Below are positions 48,960 through 59,800 of a stretch of DNA of 64,000 nucleotides, in pieces. This DNA comes from Aphrophora alni (lineage: Eukaryota; Arthropoda; Insecta; Hemiptera; Aphrophoridae): the NCBI GenBank assembly GCA_963513935.1, contig OY740771.1, positions 14,847,138-14,911,137 of the forward strand, written 5' to 3'. The position numbers and the translations under genes were made by a program. Position 1 is the stretch's first letter, and the number at the start of each line of letters is the position of its first letter. The notes beneath the pieces were generated by a model. It was not told the DNA's origin. It worked only from the letters and a program-made list of their open reading frames with translations, and made no database searches.

Positions 48960-49140
48960 TTCGATATTAGTCCACAGAAAACCTTCACCAACTCCATCAG
49001 GAAACACTTGAGGCTATTTTTTTCGACGCGACTGCCAACACAGAAATATTCCTCGGATTATTAAAAGATGTCTACGTTTAGTTGACTGTATGTCAATGCA
49101 AGTTCGACTTCTTTCAACAAGATAAAGCAACATCTTAGTT
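48960..49140 (+). pseudogene. Degenerate DDE (Tc1/mariner-like) transposase
   Basis: A frame reads STENLHQLHQETLEAIFFDA, then TANTEIFLGLLKDVYV, a stop, and DFFQQDKATS. The order (short HxxP-like segment, FFxxTVNxxxYLxxL, spacer, FFQQDxAxxH) is typical of the region between the first and second catalytic Asp in DDE transposases of insects. The second Asp (QQD) is present. A stretch normally lying between ENPH and FFD is missing. Confidence 0.6.
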
Positions 49141-49661
49141 TCATTGCATCCCGTTTACGAGGCTTTTACAGATGAATCTGTTTTTTTTTTATTTGTGGGA
49201 ATCTGATTTATATCTGTGATTAGTCAATAAGTCAAGGAAATATGATCATTATAATATTTTTTCTTATTTTCTCACAAATACGTAGTATAGAGAAAGTTAT
49301 GTGACGAGTCAAAAATCGGAGTTTTTTGTAGATATATCGCTTTTGACATCACCTGAGTTCAAAATAGTAGTTTTTCGAGTGCTTAATCAACATGATATGT
49401 GGGCATATTACGATCATATTTCAAGACGGTTTCCTTCTTTTCCCCGATTATTATAATTTCATTTTTTTTTATAAGTCATAATTTTGGGGTCACTGACAAT
49501 AAGAAAAACGTAAGATTATAGTTTTTTTTAAAAATTGAACACTGATTTTGATTAAATTTTGTTTACGTTTAGCAAAAGACAAAACGAGTTGTTCGCCATC
49601 TCTTTAAAAATTATCGATAAAAAACCGAAAAGTCTCCCACCATGGGCTCTCACAAGATATG
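49141..49661. other. No recognisable gene
   Basis: Shares AGAAAGTTATGTGACG, AAAAATCGGAGTTTTT-type words with 54755-54800 (dispersed repeat). Confidence 0.4.
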
Positions 49662-50990
49662 TAGGCGGGGAGACCGGGGTAAGTTCGGCATACGGGGCAA
49701 GTTCGTTCGCCTTCTTATTATTTAGTTTTCAGAGGTTGGCAACACGAGACTAAGCTCAGTTGTTGTATAAAGATGGCGTCTGTCACTCAGTGAACTGTGG
49801 ATTGTCTGTTGGAACATTTGCAGTATTTAGAGATAAATATGTGTTTTGGACATTTTGCTTGTAACTTTGGTTAAACTTTAAGTGTTTGGTATGTGTCCTA
49901 GCAATAACGATTACTTTTACTATTATTTATCACCAAAACACTCATAATGTATACTGTCATTCAGTATGTTAAAAAGTTATAAATGGTTTATAGGTTTAGA
50001 TCTACACGCATTATTTTCTCAACGCGTCGTTTGGGGCAAGTTCGTCACGCTTGCCGAACTTGCCCCGTACAAGAAATATTGTTGCCCTTGTTCCAAATTT
50101 CTTTTAATTTGTTTTTTATTATTATTTTAAACACTTAATTATTTATTTTACATAACATCATTTTCAAATATTATATGTATAAATTAATATAATTTATTAA
50201 AGTAAATGAGAAAAAGATGTAAAGAAGAAAAAACTTTCAAACACAATTGACTGCAAGAGGAAGCTAGATAAAAATGAACAAAATAACAAGTCTTCTAAAA
50301 CGAAAAATAATCAAATAAACCTAAAACTGTAAACTCCAGTGAAGAGGATGAAGAAACATTTTGAATTTATTGTTCAGAAAAATATGGATTGACACAAGAG
50401 GTTTGGATTAAGTGCGAGTTATGTTTTAAATGGGCACACGAAGACTGCACTGATGTGGAAAGTATTTTAGGAGTGTTTGTGTGTGACATGTGCCGCTAAG
50501 ATTGAAGTGTTTTTACAACGAAATCATGTATAATAACTTAAGTGTTTAAATTTGTTTGTTTGTTTGAAAATTGATTGTTTCATATCTTTTAATTTTTATT
50601 TTGTTGCATTTTCTAATTATAATTCAGTATTTTATTTGTGCTTTTATCCTCTAACATTGAAAGAATGTAATGCAAGTAATTAGATTTTTAAATAAACAGT
50701 ATTGTTTTATTAATATACTTTATATTTATTGAAATCTAAAAAGTCCGAACTTGCCCCGAAACAGTTGCCGATCTTGCCCCGTCGTAAGGGGCAAGTTCGG
50801 CCAAAAAGCAAAAAGAGCAAATTAACAGTAAACACTATTTTAAATACTAAAATTGCATAGTAAAATATAATATACTATTCATGATAGTTATTATTTTATA
50901 TTTTAGAATAAAAGATATTTTTATTATTTTTAATATGTGATTTACAAACAAATATGCCTTAAAGTGCCGAACTTGCCCCGGTCTCCCCTA
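49662..50990. mobile_element. Pogo-like DNA transposon derivative, about 1.33 kb
   Basis: Inverted ends GGGGAGACCGGGGTAAGTTC (from 49667) and GAACTTGCCCCGGTCTCCCC (to 50988) are flanked by TA on both sides (49662-49663, with three extra bases before the end on the left; 50989-50990). TA target use fits the pogo/Tc1 superfamily. The 12-mer GGGGCAAGTTCG or its inverse occurs eight times (49676, 49694, 50033, 50055, 50746, 50769, 50788, 50968; two with one mismatch). The only coding trace is the zinc-finger stub at 50341-50499, so the element cannot move by itself. Confidence 0.8.
50341..50499 (+). pseudogene. PHD-like zinc-finger end of a pogo/Tigger-type transposase
   Basis: The frame reads EEDEETF, stop, IYCSEKYGLTQEVWIKCELC, then FKWAHEDCTDVES and FVCDMCR before TAA 50497-50499. 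The Cys and His spacing (CxxC ... WIxCxxCxxWxHxxC ... CxxC) is that of a PHD-type finger found at the C-terminus of some pogo-family transposases. The stop at 50362-50364 (TGA) is where the first Cys (TGC/TGT) of the first CxxC would be. Upstream Lys-rich linker sequence continues in another frame. The DDE catalytic domain is absent. Confidence 0.75.
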
Positions 50991-51289
50991 ATTCATCAAA
51001 ATCGACCCCACCGATTTCGTTCACATTTGATTTTAATGTAAAGAATAATTAACCTAACCTATGTACAGAATTAGAAGTAGATGTACTGTTAGGATTAATT
51101 GAATAAACTATAATTAACTTGGACCGCCGTCAATAAAAGCTAGATTTTTATCAGTTACAATTTACCCCTGAGCATGTGTTGACAGCATAAGGAAAGCAAG
51201 TTTGTTTACCACGCCATCCAAAGTTCTTTAACTCTTCGATTGACTACTGAAATGACATTTTTGGAGACGATTAATTTTGATATGTTTTT

Positions 51290-51965
51290 ATTAGGGTAGG
51301 TAAAAACAGTGACCATTATAATTTCATGCGCTTGTCTGTTAGTTAATCTGTCTATAAATCACAACCCGTCTACACAGACAAGACGATAAATCCTATATAA
51401 TTCAATCTTGTATTTATATTCTTTGTATTGTACCACATATAGGACAAACATAGCGGTAACAAAATATGACTTTGGGTAGTTAATATTATTAAAAGTATAG
51501 TAATTATGAATATGTATAATTATTTGACAAAAAATTGATATGTTGCCGTTAGGACAAATTTAAAGTGTCAAATATAATATCTATCCTCTTATAACTTTAA
51601 CACGTGGTGACCTAAAAATATGAAGCAAAATTATTTGGTTTTAAAATCTAATTTCAGTGCAAAATCAAATATTATAATTTTCTGTATGATTAATTGAACT
51701 TAATTTAACCAAACAATGAGAAATGCTTAGCGTGTGTCTAAAAGCTGTTTTTGTGAGATATCCGACAAACAATTCAACAATTACTAAAAGATTGTATTTT
51801 CATTGATTTCTCTTTATCCGTAAGTAAAACGAAAGATCGTTACAATTTCACGCTCGTGCCTGTCTATACAATTCAAACTGCCGCTTAACAAACTTCGAGT
51901 TTATAAAAATATTGTCCCTATATGCTTTTGTCCCTATATTTGGTTTTAGCACATGCTTGATTCTT
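51290..51965 (+). repeat. Dispersed repeat, family B, near-complete copy
   Basis: Aligns over its whole length with 62400-63455 minus an insertion. Shared words in order: TAATTTCA-GCGC-TGTCTGT, GACAAGACGATAA, TTATATTCTTTGTATTGT, ATGAGAAATGC, TTGTATTTTCATTGATTTC and CGTAAGTA. It has no open frame. Confidence 0.7.
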
Positions 51966-52346
51966 TTATTTTGAATGGGTTAGTGAAAAAGTTTATGCGC
52001 TCTTTTTGCTCTATTAATTTCTAGCAATACGACATTTGTCATATACGACTAGTGATTTGATTATCTCTAGTAAGGCAAAACTACAGCAATAAATGTCATT
52101 ACACAAACAAGGAAAATGTTCGGTACAAAAAAGTATGGGACTAAAAACTAACTTCAAGGTTTCAATATATTCCATTAATATATTTGTTCCAGTCTAACAT
52201 TGTCGTTTGAAGTGGACCTATTAGAATAGAAAATCATTTTAAGGATCAGCCTTGTCAAAAGGATTGTTATATAACTTAACGATCAAATATTTTTTGATTT
52301 TACTGAACAGCTGTTCTCAGTTACATACCACCTTAAATTTGAGGTT
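51966..52346. other. No gene; family E words at its left end
   Basis: GGGTTAGTGAAAAAGTTTAT and CATTTGTCATATACG recur in other family E stretches. Confidence 0.4.
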
Positions 52347-52565
52347 ACCCTTCAGGAGCTCACTATAGTGAGCAATCCCGACGGATCCTAGCTCGATGTA
52401 CAACTATTTATGTAGTCTTTTCCATCTTTCCTATCAGGTCTCTCTCAATCAGCTCTTGTTTTCTTCCGATCGTAAATTTATTAGAATATTCAAGGGTTAG
52501 TGTTCTTTATTTTATATTATTTTTTTATAAACTGTTGAAGAAATTTTTCGTTTTTAAAAATTAAG
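52347..52565 (+). repeat. Dispersed repeat, family A, copy 15 (intact palindromic head)
   Basis: Head CCCTTCAGGA followed by the perfect 16-bp palindrome GCTCACTATAGTGAGC (52358-52373), then AATCCCGACGGATCCTAGCT, CTATCAGGTCTCTCTCAATC, TATTAGAATATTCAAG and TCGTTTTTAAAAATTAAG. Confidence 0.75.
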
Positions 52566-54080
52566 AGAAAAACTCTCCCTATATATGTGAAAAAGTACCA
52601 AAAGGATGGCTACATATTGGAACTGTACAGCAAGAGAAGTTGATTTATCTTCGTTTATGTTTTTTAAAAAATCTAAAGGGCCAAAATGTTTACCACAACA
52701 AATTATGTTTTCAATCATAAAATTTAAGGTTAGGTTCACACCATTGAACAAAACTAGCATAATTTCTACGCAGTAACGTATTGAGACGTAAAACTATCAG
52801 CAAGGTAAAAACCAAACTCTTCATTCAGTTTTATCTCTTCATAAACCTTAAAGGTCTCTCCATCAATGATCGATCATTGTCTAGTATGATTGACTTTTAT
52901 AGTTTGACAACTTACTTTCTACCATTCTGATATTTACACAATCCAATTACATTGCTTTTTACTGTACGACTCGTACTAGTACAATACAACTGTCCATTGC
53001 GTGAATTGTATCTCTAACCTACTGAACTTTAGGACTGAGTTGGTTTGTTAATGCGTACAATTTATGAAGAACATGTTTGCAAATATGTTTTACACCCTAT
53101 TTTTAGACGCCAGAGAAAATATTGTTGGTTTTGTTTACTGGCAGTTGTTATTTATATTTACCAACTTGCTACTATACTGGCTTTGTTGCGAGGAATATAG
53201 TTAGGTATAGATTTGTTTAAACTTATCATTGGGTTTATCTTAGATAAAGTGCGTTAGATGGGGATATTTTATGAATGTAGACACTATGAACGTTGATGAT
53301 GTTCAATATTAAGACGAAACCAGTCCAAACAGTCATCTGCAGTAATCATATCATGTTCTTATCGAAATGTAAAAGCAAAATGATTCTCAACAAAACAACT
53401 AACGTATTTGAAAATTTATAACATTTATTTAAAATTATTTTTGTTGTGAAACATGTTATTTAATAACAGGTATGTTATCTAAATGATAATTTTATTTTTA
53501 AAAAAATGTTTCCAAGAAAAATGAGCAATTTTCGTCAAATCCGCAGGTAATATCTACTGTTTAATTTAGACTATGGACTGGTTTTTTGGGTAGTACTTAC
53601 AATACAAATACAGTATAGTTCAAATACGTAAGCAGCAAAAGCATTTTTTTAAAATAATTTCAAAATTTCGGAAGTTGAAAATCACTCGTGAGTTATTTGT
53701 GGAAAAGAAAATCCTTCCTCTAAAATACACGTTTGTATACAAGGAACTTAAATTATTTAATAATAAAAGTGGGAATCTATGTGATCAAAGAAATGCTTAC
53801 AAAATATCCTTAGAAGCGCTGATAGTTTGCCTGTTCCCAGACCAAATAATGTTTTTTCTCTAAGAGTTTTTTTGCACCTAGAATATATATTATAATTCCA
53901 AATGATATTAAGAATACAAAATAAATAAAAGAATTTTTGAGAAGATTACGATTGGCTTTTTACACTGGAAAATGTTGACTTTCTATTAGAGATACTACAG
54001 GTATAACTGAGATCTGATAATTGGTAAATGGTGATATCATATTTAGTCTAATTCTTCATTATTAATATATATGTAGATAG

Positions 54081-54083
<3 letters not shown>
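52566..54083. other. No recognisable gene
   Basis: AT-rich. Short open frames at 52554-52760 (-) and 53675-53863 (+) show no domain. Confidence 0.5.

Positions 54084-54126
<43 letters not shown>
54084..54126. repeat. (TG)n microsatellite
   Basis: About 21 uninterrupted TG units. Confidence 0.95.
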
Positions 54127-54129
<3 letters not shown>

Positions 54130-54439
54130 AATATTTGGCGATAAACAACAAAAAAAAGAGGTAAAATTTTTAATTTAGAAAAAAGCGATTTTGTAAATTA
54201 AAATCTATTTTGCAAAATTATTGAAATTGTTTTCGAATTTTCATTATAGAATCAAATTTATTATTAAAGGACCCACCCTTATTTTGTATGCTCTAATCAA
54301 TACGATTATTCAATGACCTCGAAGTTGATATTTGTGTAGAACTTTTTGCACGTCTAGGTTATAGGGTTGAAACAGAATTTGTTCGTCTCTTGTCTGTCAG
54401 AGAGGAAAACAAACAAATCGCTTATTGTTTGGCATGTCT

Positions 54440-54725
54440 GGAAACACCATCTCTAATTGATTACTCAGCGACAGATGTTACCACTTCTTCACGCGATTAT
54501 TAACCAAAGTCCATTAAGAGAGGGGTTCAACGCAGTGGTATACTTAATTAAAATCAATTTGTTTTCCTCCAAGCGTTGTGCCATATGTCGAGATATAACT
54601 GATGGACCATACCAAGTGCGGGTGTCTCACGGCTCCACCTGGTCACTACAGGTGGCAGGGTTTAGAGATGAAATTACATTAGCAATTAATAATTATAAAG
54701 TGCAACTACTATATAGTATTTAAGC
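54440..54725 (+). other. Island with a coding-like stretch (possible exon)
   Basis: Within an 88-codon frame (54457-54723), the part at about 54570-54651 is GC-richer and reads SSKRCAICRDITDGPYQVRV then SHGSTWSLQ. It lies between TTTTCCTCCAAG and ACAG/GTGGCA, which could be splice sites although the donor is weak. The flanks are rich in TAATTA-type words. The CAIC word alone does not make a RING finger, as no further Cys pairs follow. Confidence 0.25.
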
Positions 54726-55527
54726 AGTTTATTTGTTAATTATCTCATGTATACGTTGTATAGAGAAAGGTTATCCGATTCGCCTAAAAATCGATTTGAG
54801 TTTATCATAAAAATATCAATTTTGAGCCAAAAGTAGTGATTTTTGAAAATTGTCTGTCTATTCAAAATAGTGGACCGATTTTACTAAATTGATATCCATC
54901 TTTTGGGCTCAACTCGAAACTTTTTTCTTTGTAATTTTTGACATTCTTAAATTTGTTTTTTGTATAAATCCAATTGTCTCCATAGTCTCCAACGATTTAA
55001 ATCAAAATTTGTTAAAATTGTGCCTGTAGGGTACCAAACATTAACGCTTTGGTTCCCATTTCCCCAAAAGTATTAAAATTAATCATTATTTTTTAAATAA
55101 AATACTTAATATCTCAAAATAGATTTTCTACAACCATATCTGTTGTCAGTAATCTACAACCTAAACACTGAGTATGATTAAATTTGCTACGTGTGATTAT
55201 TTTTACCACATTCTAGAATTTTATTCTTAATTTTTTTTGTTAATTATAAAATTTAGGTAGCTTACACAAGATCAAAATTAAAAATACAAATTTTGTCGAT
55301 TCAATTTTGTTAATGAATGTAATGGTCTCAAAAATTTCCATTTCAGATTTTTCTGTAAAAGGTCAAAATTTAGCATAATCGCTTTTAGTTTTTTTAAAAG
55401 TGCCATCATAAAAAAACAATCCCATTTGAGTTTGGGTTATTACACTACAATGACAAAAGGAAAGCGGGTTGAGACTATTTAATATTTACTCCTCCACGAC
55501 GTCACGAGTTATGACCCTTAAACAACC
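54726..55527. other. No gene; dispersed-repeat words at 54750-54900
   Basis: AAAAATCGATTTGAGT and GGACCGATTTTACTAAATTG resemble stretches near 49310 and 34220. Confidence 0.4.
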
Positions 55528-55605
55528 TTTGAAACAGCTGTTTCAAATAAAATTACCCTACAGGTCAAGACCTCTCGATCTACCAATGTAATTTAACGTA
55601 TCTCA
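55528..55605 (-). repeat. Dispersed repeat, family D, with a 20-bp perfect palindrome
   Basis: TTTGAAACAGCTGTTTCAAA at 55528-55547 is its own reverse complement. The following AAATTACCCTACAGGTC and CTCGATCTACCAATGTAATT match family D in reverse. Confidence 0.55.
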
Positions 55606-55780
55606 CCAGACCAACATTTGGGAATTATATTAAATCAGAGGATCTGGTGGTATTAGATTGTATAATTGGGCTGGGTAAGTACTATGATGGCTCGCATCTG
55701 TTACTATTTCCCTGTTTTTGAGGATACCGCATAAGAAGGTATTCTTAAACCATAAAAAACCTACAAAAATTACAATTTTA

Positions 55781-57262
55781 ACTTCGCTCATACTGCACAC
55801 CTGTGCAGTAAGTTTAGGTTAGTATAGGACGCCCCCTAAGTTAACATAACCTAACCTAACTTCGCTCATACTGCACAGCTGTGCTGTAAGTTTAGGTTAG
55901 GTTAGGACGCCCCCTAAGTTAACCTAACCTAACTTCGCTCATACTACACAGCTGTGCAGTAAGTTTAGGTTAGGTTAGGACGCCCCCTAAGTTAACCTAA
56001 CCTAACTTCGCTCATACTACACAGCTGTGCAGTAAGTTTAGGTTAGTATAGGACGCCCCCTAAGTTAACATAACCTAACCTAACTTCGCTCATACTGCAC
56101 AGCTGTGCTGTAAGTTTAGGTTAGGTTAGGACGCCCCCTAAGTTAACCTAACCAAACCTAACTTCGCTCACACTACACAGCTGTGCAGTAAGTTTAGGTT
56201 AGTATAGGACGCCCCCTAAGTTAACATAACCTAACCTAACTTCGCTCATACTGCACAGCTGTGCTGTAAGTTTAGGTTAGGTTAGGACGCCCCCTAAGTT
56301 AACCTAACCTAACTTCGCTCATACTGCACACCTGTGCAGTAAGTTTAGGTTAGTATAGGACGCCCCCTAAGTTAACATAACCTAACCTAACTTCGCTCAT
56401 ACTGCACAGCTGTGCTGTAAGTTTAGGTTAGGTTAGGACGCCCCCTAAGTTAACCTAACCTAACTTCGCTCATACTACACAGCTGTGCAGTAAGTTTAGG
56501 TTAGGTTAGGACGCCCCCTAAGTTAACCTAACCTAACTTCGCTCATACTACACAGCTGTGCAGTAAGTTTAGGTTAGTATAGGACGCCCCCTAAGTTAAC
56601 ATAACCTAACCTAACTTCGCTCATACTGCACAGCTGTGCTGTAAGTTTAGGTTAGGTTAGGACGCCCCCTAAGTTAACCTAACCAAACCTAACTTCGCTC
56701 ACACTACACAGCTGTGCAGTAAGTTTAGGTTAGTATAGGACGCCCCCTAAGTTAACATAACCTAACCTAACTTCGCTCATACTGCACAGCTGTGCTGTAA
56801 GTTTAGGTTAGGTTAGGACGCCCCCTAAGTTAACCTAACCTAACTTCGCTCATACTACACAGCTGTGCAGTAAGTTTAGGTTAGTATAGGACGCCCCCTA
56901 AGTTAACCTAACCAAACCTAACTTCGCTCATACTGCACAGCTGTGCAGTAAGTTTAGGTTAGGTTAGGACGCCCCCTAAGTTAACCTAACCTAACCTAAC
57001 TTCGCTCATACTACACAGCTGTGCAGTAAGTTTAGGTTAGTATAGGACGCCCCCTAAGTTAACCTAACCAAACCTAACTTCGCTCATACTGCACAGCTGT
57101 GCAGTAAGTTTAGGTTAGGTTAGGACGCCCCCTAAGTTAACCTAACCTAACTTCGCTCATACTACACAGCTGTGCAGTAAGTTTAGGTTAGGTTAGGACG
57201 CCCCCTAAGTTAACCTAACCAAACCTAACTTCGCTCACACTACACAGCTGTGCTGTAAGTTT
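55781..57262. repeat. Satellite of 20 monomers (73-79 bp) with a 531-bp higher-order repeat
   Basis: Monomers start at ACTTCGCTCA: 55781, 55859, 55932, 56005, 56083, 56160, 56239, 56312, 56390, 56463, 56536, 56614, 56691, 56770, 56843, 56921, 56999, 57077, 57150 and 57228. Spacings 78, 73, 73, 78, 77, 79, 73 occur twice in succession, so seven monomers (531 bp) form a larger unit, and marker variants (CACACCTGTG at 55796 and 56327; CTCACACTA in monomers 6 and 13) repeat exactly 531 bp apart. Each monomer has a CACAGCTGTG dyad, then TTTAGGTTAGG, GACGCCCCCTAAG and TTAACCTAACC, so TTAGG runs face each other around a GC-rich core. Confidence 0.97.
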
Positions 57263-57931
57263 CGGTATCTATACTTAGAAGCTGCAATACAAAAAGTATT
57301 CATGCAATGTATTTACAACGGTATAAAATACATTATTGATTATATTTGAATAATATGAGTGACGGGTGAGGTCCGGTTTGAGTCACCACAATCTACCACT
57401 CCTAGTTAGTCCTACACCTGCCTCCTGCCTCCGCCTCCAACACATCTGAGGCGCCGAGGATTCTAACAAGTATCATTATTACATAAATAATCTCAACTCT
57501 CATTCCCTTTGACAAATGGCCGGTTTAGTTTCACAGAATGCGTTCATGTTTTCCAGAATTCACGTAGGATAATAAATTTTAAAAGATTTGCATTTTAGTT
57601 GGAAATATCTATCTCTAAATTGTAAACCCACTTTTTTTCACATTTTTTTTTATTACAAGAGATATAAATTATATTAGGACGATGATCACATAAATCTAGG
57701 ACCGATACGAAAAATAAATGGCGATAAAAATATTTCTTTTAAAATACTTTTTGGACGTTCAAGGTTATATTTTTATTACAATGTTCAGACACTGAATTTA
57801 TTGTTATTACAATTTTATTGTTGCTCAATTTTTATTTATGCTTATGTCAAAAAATGTGGAATGTACTGTGATTTGTATCTTTTTCAGCGTACGCAGTTTA
57901 TGATTGGTTAAATATAAAGATAGGGCTAGAA
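57263..57931. other. No recognisable gene; C-rich patch at 57355-57465
   Basis: The patch (CACCTGCCTCCTGCCTCCGC) lies just right of the satellite and has no open-frame or repeat partner. Confidence 0.4.
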
Positions 57932-58045
57932 TCCCCTGAGGGGTTCACTTACACTGAATAAGAGTATCCCGAGGTAAACTAGCTGAATCTACACATCCGA
58001 TGTGATAAAATCAGATCCTTTAATGCCTAAAAGCTGGTCTCTTAA
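57932..58045 (+). repeat. Family A fragment (5' part), copy 16
   Basis: CCCCTGAGGGGTTCACTTAC, AGTATCCCGAGGTAAACTAG, CTGAATCTACACATCC and CTGGTCTCTT. Confidence 0.65.
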
Positions 58046-58140
58046 GCTTCGAGGGAAATATTAAATTGTATTGGTATAGTAGGGGTTTTACCCAGTAAAA
58101 TAAGGTTAGGTTTAAAACAGTTGTTACCCAGGTTTTCTAT
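58046..58140 (+). repeat. Dispersed repeat, family D
   Basis: TTAAATTGTATTGGTATAGT, AGGGGTTTTACCCAG, AACAGTTGTTACCCAGG and TTTTCT. Family D lies close to a family A fragment here and at 47.2-47.45 kb. Confidence 0.6.
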
Positions 58141-58779
58141 CTTTATCATTCCTTTTTTGACATCGGCTAGGTCCTAACAAGATTCATAGATATGTATGTT
58201 ATATGTTAAGCAGTCGCCATTTCCTTCGCTTGTGTCCGTTTTGGACTTCTAGCTTTACATATCTGAAAAAGCCTCCATTCATTACGCTCGTAACTTTGAC
58301 TAGATCCTGGATTATCTCGTAACTATATGGACATCGAAATTTCAAGAGATCAGGGTTTGAAATTACATTTTTTTACAATTACTTTGCTATGTGTCACAGT
58401 ATACTAGGTGGAATTGATCTCCTTACGTACAGAATTACAATCTGGAATTTTCTATCTAAGTGTTATTAGTTAAATAGCAGATGATATGTGAACAAATCGT
58501 CGCCATTTTGAAATTTATAATGAGATTTTTGTAAGTTACAATAACCTAATTCAATGACTCATCAAATTTTTTGTGGCAGCTATTGTCTTTACATACAAAC
58601 GACATACATGTTTGTGTTATGTCGTATAATTTACTCTTAATTGTTATTTGTTTTTTGGTTGTATGTTTCGTAAAACTTGTCCATGATTTGGACAACTTTA
58701 CATTTTTTTCTTACGCCAGTACTCGTTCATAACTTAATTTCTCTTTAATCTTCTTCTGAAAATCTTGTCTAATGTCTTT

Positions 58780-59800
58780 CTGTTTGTCTATTGTAACATT
58801 CTTTACCCCGAAATCTTTTTCTTGAACCATTCTCTGTTGTCAGCTCCATCAATCCGATCTGTTTGGATTTCAGTGAAGATTTTTTATCCAATGAACTTGT
58901 GTCGTTTTGTTTTATTGATAGTTTAGGATGAATGCATTAACTTTTCTTTGTTCATCTTTTTTTTTGTCCAGAGAATGCTAGTCTTCTTTGACATCGCTGT
59001 TGTTATTTTCTCCAACTTTTTGTAGTACCTGTTTTTTTCCTGAAGTGTTACGTACATCCTCCTGTCGCTGTTTTCATCGATTCTAGGATTCCTTTTCTTT
59101 ACGTATTTTCGACCTTTGTAGGCGCGTTCTTAATATTGTTTTGACAGCGTACAAACTTTCCGGGGTAACCACCATAATATATAGCTTGTACTTCGTTTGG
59201 TATTGCGACCTGTTTATTTCTGTCGAGTTTTATGGCAGATTCTGAAGGCTTTTGCTATATTCCTGGCTCTTTTTTCTACCACCATCTTCTCGTTGTTTGG
59301 AGTGATCGTCTCTTCTAGGTATTGAAAATTTGAACTCTCATAATTGGTCCACGTGCTTAGTCTTCATAATTCTGTTCCGTTTTTTTAAACCAAACTTATA
59401 TTTCCAACCAATCTAATTTTTGAATCATATGAGTTATATTTTCTGTAACCTACTTGAGTGTTTTCTTTTGTGTGGTTTCTGTCTTTGTATATCTGTCGTA
59501 AAACACTACATCATCTTCGTATGCGAGACGTTTCAAATGTGATTCTAGTTCTTCTGAATTTTATTCCGTTTACATGGTCTACTTAATTAATCTTCCTTGT
59601 TCATTTATAGGAAGTAGTTCCATAAAAATGCGGAAAACTTATTTCTATATCCTGTTTTTTATCTCGAACCTCTCTAAAAGTTCTCCAATGAATTTCACTT
59701 CTTATTCGGAGTTCGTCTGAGTTATCTTTACACTCTAACCATCTATTCACAGTTTCTCTAGAATCTTCATTGTTTGTTATTGGATATTCATAATAAAAAT
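58780..59800 (-). pseudogene. Decayed non-LTR retrotransposon ORF2 (reverse transcriptase)
   Basis: On the minus strand, several frames give ordered pieces of a reverse transcriptase. LAYEDDV at 59527-59507 corresponds to the catalytic YADD box (second residue changed). NFQYLEETITPNNEKM near 59330-59280 corresponds to the FxYLG-x-I box, with KRARNIAKAF shortly after. YYKKLEKITTAMSKK near 59030-58970 and TINKTKRHKF further on resemble the connector region. Many stops and frameshifts show an old copy of about 1 kb. The clade is not fixed. Confidence 0.7.

Noticed and set aside
54560..54660. RING-finger-like CAIC motif
   Set aside because: Only one Cys pair is present; the other metal ligands of a RING finger are missing.
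55564..55674. Apparent plus-strand exon with CAG acceptor and GTAAGT donor, open for 36 codons
   Set aside because: Its first 40 bases are family D dispersed repeat in reverse (also at 47.2 and 58.1 kb), so the acceptor is part of a repeat and the frame is probably chance.
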